A DNA stretch of 64,000 nucleotides from Dyadobacter sp. LHD-138 (lineage in GTDB: Bacteria > Bacteroidota > Bacteroidia > Cytophagales > Spirosomataceae), in NCBI RefSeq assembly GCF_030929615.1, contig NZ_JAVFVU010000012.1, forward strand, positions 162,126 through 226,125, in the 5' to 3' direction. Position 1 is the stretch's first letter, and each line of letters starts with the position of its first letter. The notes beneath the pieces are model-generated. The model ran no database searches and was not told the DNA's origin. It worked only from the letters and a program-made list of their open reading frames with translations. The translations under genes and the position numbers were made by a program. Below are positions 61,946 to 64,000 of this stretch, piece by piece.

Positions 61946-62623
61946 ATGCAGGAATATGCGATCATTGTAGCTGGCGGAAGCGGAAGCCGTATGAAAAGTG
62001 ATATCCCCAAGCAATTCCTGTCTGTAAACGGTCTTCCCGTGTTAATGCATACACTCCTTGCATTCCGGAACTATTCTTCTTCGCTGCATATTATCCTTGT
62101 ACTTCCGCAGAATCAGTTCAGCTTTTGGGACGAATTATGTAAACAACATCATTTCTGTGTATCCTATCAGCTCGTTGCTGGTGGAGAAACACGTTTTAAC
62201 TCGGTAAAAAACGGCCTGGACACGATCCAGCCCGATGCAGGACTTGTGGCAGTCCATGATGGTGTGCGCCCCGTGATAGCTAAGGAAATTATCAGCAACA
62301 GTTTCCGCAAAGCGGCTGAATTTGGCGCAGCCGTGGTAAGTGTTCCTTTAAAAGATTCGCTCAGGCGCGCTGATAAAAACGGTAACGTAGCACTGGACCG
62401 CTCTCTATTCCGTCTTATCCAAACGCCGCAGACTTTCAGGTTAGACTGGATGCGGAAGGCTTTTGATCATGCCTATCAGCCTGTTTTTACGGATTGTGCC
62501 AGCGTACTGGAATTCGAAGGTTATCCCATTCATCTGATTGAAGGATCTTACGAAAATATAAAGATCACTACACCGGAAGATTTAAAATGGGCCGAAGTTT
62601 ATCTTCAGGGGCCTGTGAAATAA
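61946..62623 (+). CDS. ispD: 2-C-methyl-D-erythritol 4-phosphate cytidylyltransferase
   Basis: The 225-residue enzyme has the nucleotide-binding loop IIVAGGSGSRMKSDIPKQF, VAGGETRFNSVKNGLD, VHDGVRPVI and the C-terminal ITTPEDLKWAEVYL. It makes CDP-methylerythritol in the non-mevalonate isoprenoid pathway. I start it at the ATG at 61946, directly before the nucleotide loop; the longer frame from 61862 runs through the terminator hairpin and is not credible. No other isoprenoid genes are adjacent. Confidence 0.93.
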   Translation: MQEYAIIVAGGSGSRMKSDIPKQFLSVNGLPVLMHTLLAFRNYSSSLHIILVLPQNQFSFWDELCKQHHFCVSYQLVAGGETRFNSVKNGLDTIQPDAGLVAVHDGVRPVIAKEIISNSFRKAAEFGAAVVSVPLKDSLRRADKNGNVALDRSLFRLIQTPQTFRLDWMRKAFDHAYQPVFTDCASVLEFEGYPIHLIEGSYENIKITTPEDLKWAEVYLQGPVK

Positions 62624-62844
62624 AATTTCAGCGAAAACCGGATTCATTTCACAAACTCTCTTCTCCACTGTTTAATTTCCCAGGAATCGTAGTTTAAGCT
62701 TCTTAATATGACGGTCCCCACCCGACTAACAGGTATAACCGTTTAGTGAATTTCATTAAATTTTGCACATTAGTGTACTAAAGGCTATGTAATTGATAAA
62801 AACATTGTATTTTTCTCCAAAATAACATCAACCTTTTTATTAGC

Positions 62845-63639
62845 ATGGGAAATTTTGCGAATAACCTTCGGTTATATTTCGGCGTCTTCAAAAGAGTCGG
62901 TCACACCTTAACGTTGGGAATGTTAAACGAAAAGCGTAGGGACAATCTTTTGTCGCTTTACAATCATTATCAAGCTCAAAATAACCCGCAGGAAATTACC
63001 CCCATAGACCCCTTCATTATTCCCAAAACAGATGTCTTTGAACTTTTCGGCGATGACAAAGCCCAATACGAAGGTGTTTATGAATGTGGATTTGGCCATA
63101 CCACCGAATTTGAACTCAAAGTAATTAGTAACCTGGTTAGGAAGCTTAATCCCGATAAAATATTTGAGATCGGCACCTTTCAGGGCAGAACAACCCTGAA
63201 TATGGCATTGAATACGCATTCTAGTGCACAAATTACAACGCTGGACCTGCCTAGCGACGGATTGGGCGCTACGGCAATGGAAATAGAGGAAGGAGAAGTG
63301 AGATATGTAAAAAAAGATATTTCCGGAGAGCGATTTATCGGGCACCCGATGGCCAATAAAATTCAGCAGGTTTTTGGTGACTCAGCGACTTATTCTTTCG
63401 ATGCGTATAAAAACTCAATCGATCTCGCTTTCATTGATGGGTCACATGCATATGAATACGTGTTAAACGACAGTCAAAAAATACTTTCGATAATGCGTCC
63501 CGGCGGATTGATAATCTGGCATGACTATACCAACTGGGAAGGTGTGTGGACGGCATTAAACGAACTGTACAAATCCGACTCAAGATTTAAAAACATCAAA
63601 CACATTGGCGGAACGAGTATTGCTATCCTTGCTGTATAA
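62845..63639 (+). CDS. Class I SAM-dependent methyltransferase
   Basis: The 264-residue protein has the SAM-binding motif IFEIGTFQGRTTLNMALN (about residues 107-124), the acidic end of strand 2 in ITTLDLPSDG, IDLAFIDGSHAYEYVLND and PGGLIIWHDYTNWEGV. This is the Methyltransf_24-type layout often found near cell-surface sugar genes. The substrate is unknown. The N-terminus is hydrophobic but not a clear signal peptide. It ends 22 bases before a bidirectional terminator and converges with the 5S rRNA gene. Confidence 0.85.
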   Translation: MGNFANNLRLYFGVFKRVGHTLTLGMLNEKRRDNLLSLYNHYQAQNNPQEITPIDPFIIPKTDVFELFGDDKAQYEGVYECGFGHTTEFELKVISNLVRKLNPDKIFEIGTFQGRTTLNMALNTHSSAQITTLDLPSDGLGATAMEIEEGEVRYVKKDISGERFIGHPMANKIQQVFGDSATYSFDAYKNSIDLAFIDGSHAYEYVLNDSQKILSIMRPGGLIIWHDYTNWEGVWTALNELYKSDSRFKNIKHIGGTSIAILAV

Positions 63640-63661
63640 AAATATGCCCCTCCTAAACGCA

Positions 63662-63690
63662 AAAAGCCACCCTTATTCAGAGTGGCTTTT
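63662..63690. terminator. Bidirectional terminator between methyltransferase and 5S rRNA
   Basis: AAAAGCCAC pairs with GTGGCTTTT over an 11-base loop, with A/T runs on both sides. It ends the rRNA operon on the minus strand and the methyltransferase transcript on the plus strand. Confidence 0.85.
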
Positions 63691-63702
63691 GCATTGCAAT
63701 GG

Positions 63703-63815
63703 TATTGTGGCGACTACCTACTTTACCAGGTTTGACCCAAGTATCATCGGCGGTTCTGGGCTTAACTTCTCTGTTCGGGATGGGAAGAGGTGAACACCAG
63801 GCCAATAGTCACCAA
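63703..63815 (-). rRNA. rrf: 5S ribosomal RNA
   Basis: The minus strand reads TTGGTGACTATTGGCCTGG, then the universally conserved CCCATCCCGAACAGAGAAG and TTAAGCCCAGAACCGCCGAT, ending GTAGTCGCCACAATACC. The first and last bases pair, as in 5S rRNA. The length, about 113 bases, is usual. It is the last gene of an rRNA operon whose 23S gene lies beyond the right edge. Confidence 0.93.
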
Positions 63816-63843
63816 CAAGATTTTCTGTTGGTTAATTTGTGAC

Positions 63844-63900
63844 TTCGGGATGGAAACAGGTGAAGCGAATCGTCGCACCGTCCAGGCCAATAGTCACCAA
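63844..63900 (-). pseudogene. Duplicated 5' fragment of 5S rRNA in the 23S-5S spacer
   Basis: On the minus strand the sequence TTGGTGACTATTGGCCTGG recurs here, followed by an 11-base insertion and then CACCTGTTTCCATCCCGAAG, after which the similarity stops. The hairpin CCAACA...TGTTGG precedes both this fragment and the real 5S gene. It is a partial tandem copy and cannot form a full 5S rRNA. Confidence 0.8.
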
Positions 63901-63979
63901 CAAGATTGTCTGTTGGTATTAATCAACAAGCTCTTTGTGAGTGTATAATCAATGTCATATTGGAAGCAAAAGAGAATCA

Positions 63980-64000
63980 GAAAAAGTTGTGCAAGCTGTT
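63980..64000 (-). rRNA. rrl: Possible 3' end of 23S rRNA or its immediate spacer
   Basis: The minus strand starts at the edge with AACAGCTTGCACAACTTTTT. In rRNA operons of this group the 23S gene ends near an AAGCTT-like stretch, so the gene end may lie within the last bases. Only position supports this. Confidence 0.3.

Noticed and set aside
1..64000. CRISPR arrays, tRNA genes, prophage and insertion sequences
   Set aside because: I saw no regularly spaced repeats, no tRNA cloverleaf, no transposase or integrase and no phage structural genes. The only mobile-like signals are the REP-like repeats and the toxin-antitoxin pair.

Overview
The window looks like chromosome of a Cytophagales bacterium (phylum Bacteroidota), most likely Dyadobacter or a close relative. 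This is inferred from gene content and signals, not from a database search. The support is a SusC/SusD pair, type IX secretion sorting and adhesin-like proteins, DUF1080 sugar enzymes, a histone H1-like protein, TAnnTTTG-type promoter elements and many signal peptides ending in AQ.

Layout. 1-2,900: end of an outer-membrane beta-barrel gene, a lipoprotein, a cyclophilin and an RmlD-like reductase. 2,900-6,640: a visibly AT-rich islet bounded by two copies of a REP-like hairpin repeat, holding an unknown secreted protein and a LuxR-type regulator translationally coupled to an alpha/beta hydrolase. 6,640-16,000: mostly minus-strand genes (isoaspartyl peptidase, membrane protein, a small HTH operon on plus, an alpha-glucan phosphorylase-like protein, DUF3500 protein, CysQ, LacI-type regulator, LEA-like coiled coil, unknown protein). 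16,200-30,100: a carbohydrate utilisation region with two DUF1080 proteins, a GH92 mannosidase, a LacI regulator, SusC/SusD and a secreted cytochrome c oxidoreductase. LacI-type palindromes lie in front of the GH92 gene and, twice, in front of susC. 30,200-34,600: hybrid histidine kinase and sigma-54 response regulator overlapping tail to tail, plus a small PepSY-like protein.

34,577-41,100: a gene-poor AT-rich stretch with an orphan terminator and two possible tiny ORFs, then a 1340-residue repeat adhesin and a T9SS-sorted partner. 41,200-44,730: two ferritin-like proteins and a periplasmic sulfite-dehydrogenase-like pair. 44,797-48,650: nuclease, unknown protein and two large unknown membrane coiled-coil proteins. 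48,690-53,884: acetyltransferase, acyl-CoA synthetase, a RelE-type toxin-antitoxin pair and two hydrolases. 53,890-63,640: CysM preceded by a tiny ORF with tandem Cys codons, small conserved proteins, ribosome hibernation factor, MaoC protein, histone H1-like protein, an alpha-oxoamine synthase, biotin carboxylase, QueA, IspD and a methyltransferase. 63,700-64,000: 5S rRNA on the minus strand plus a duplicated 5S 5' fragment in the 23S-5S spacer.

The most notable items are the Cys-rich leader ORF before cysM, the paired LacI operators of the SusCD locus, the duplicated 5S fragment, the phosphorylase homologue lacking the PLP lysine, the repeat-flanked islet, and the unexplained membrane coiled-coil gene pair.
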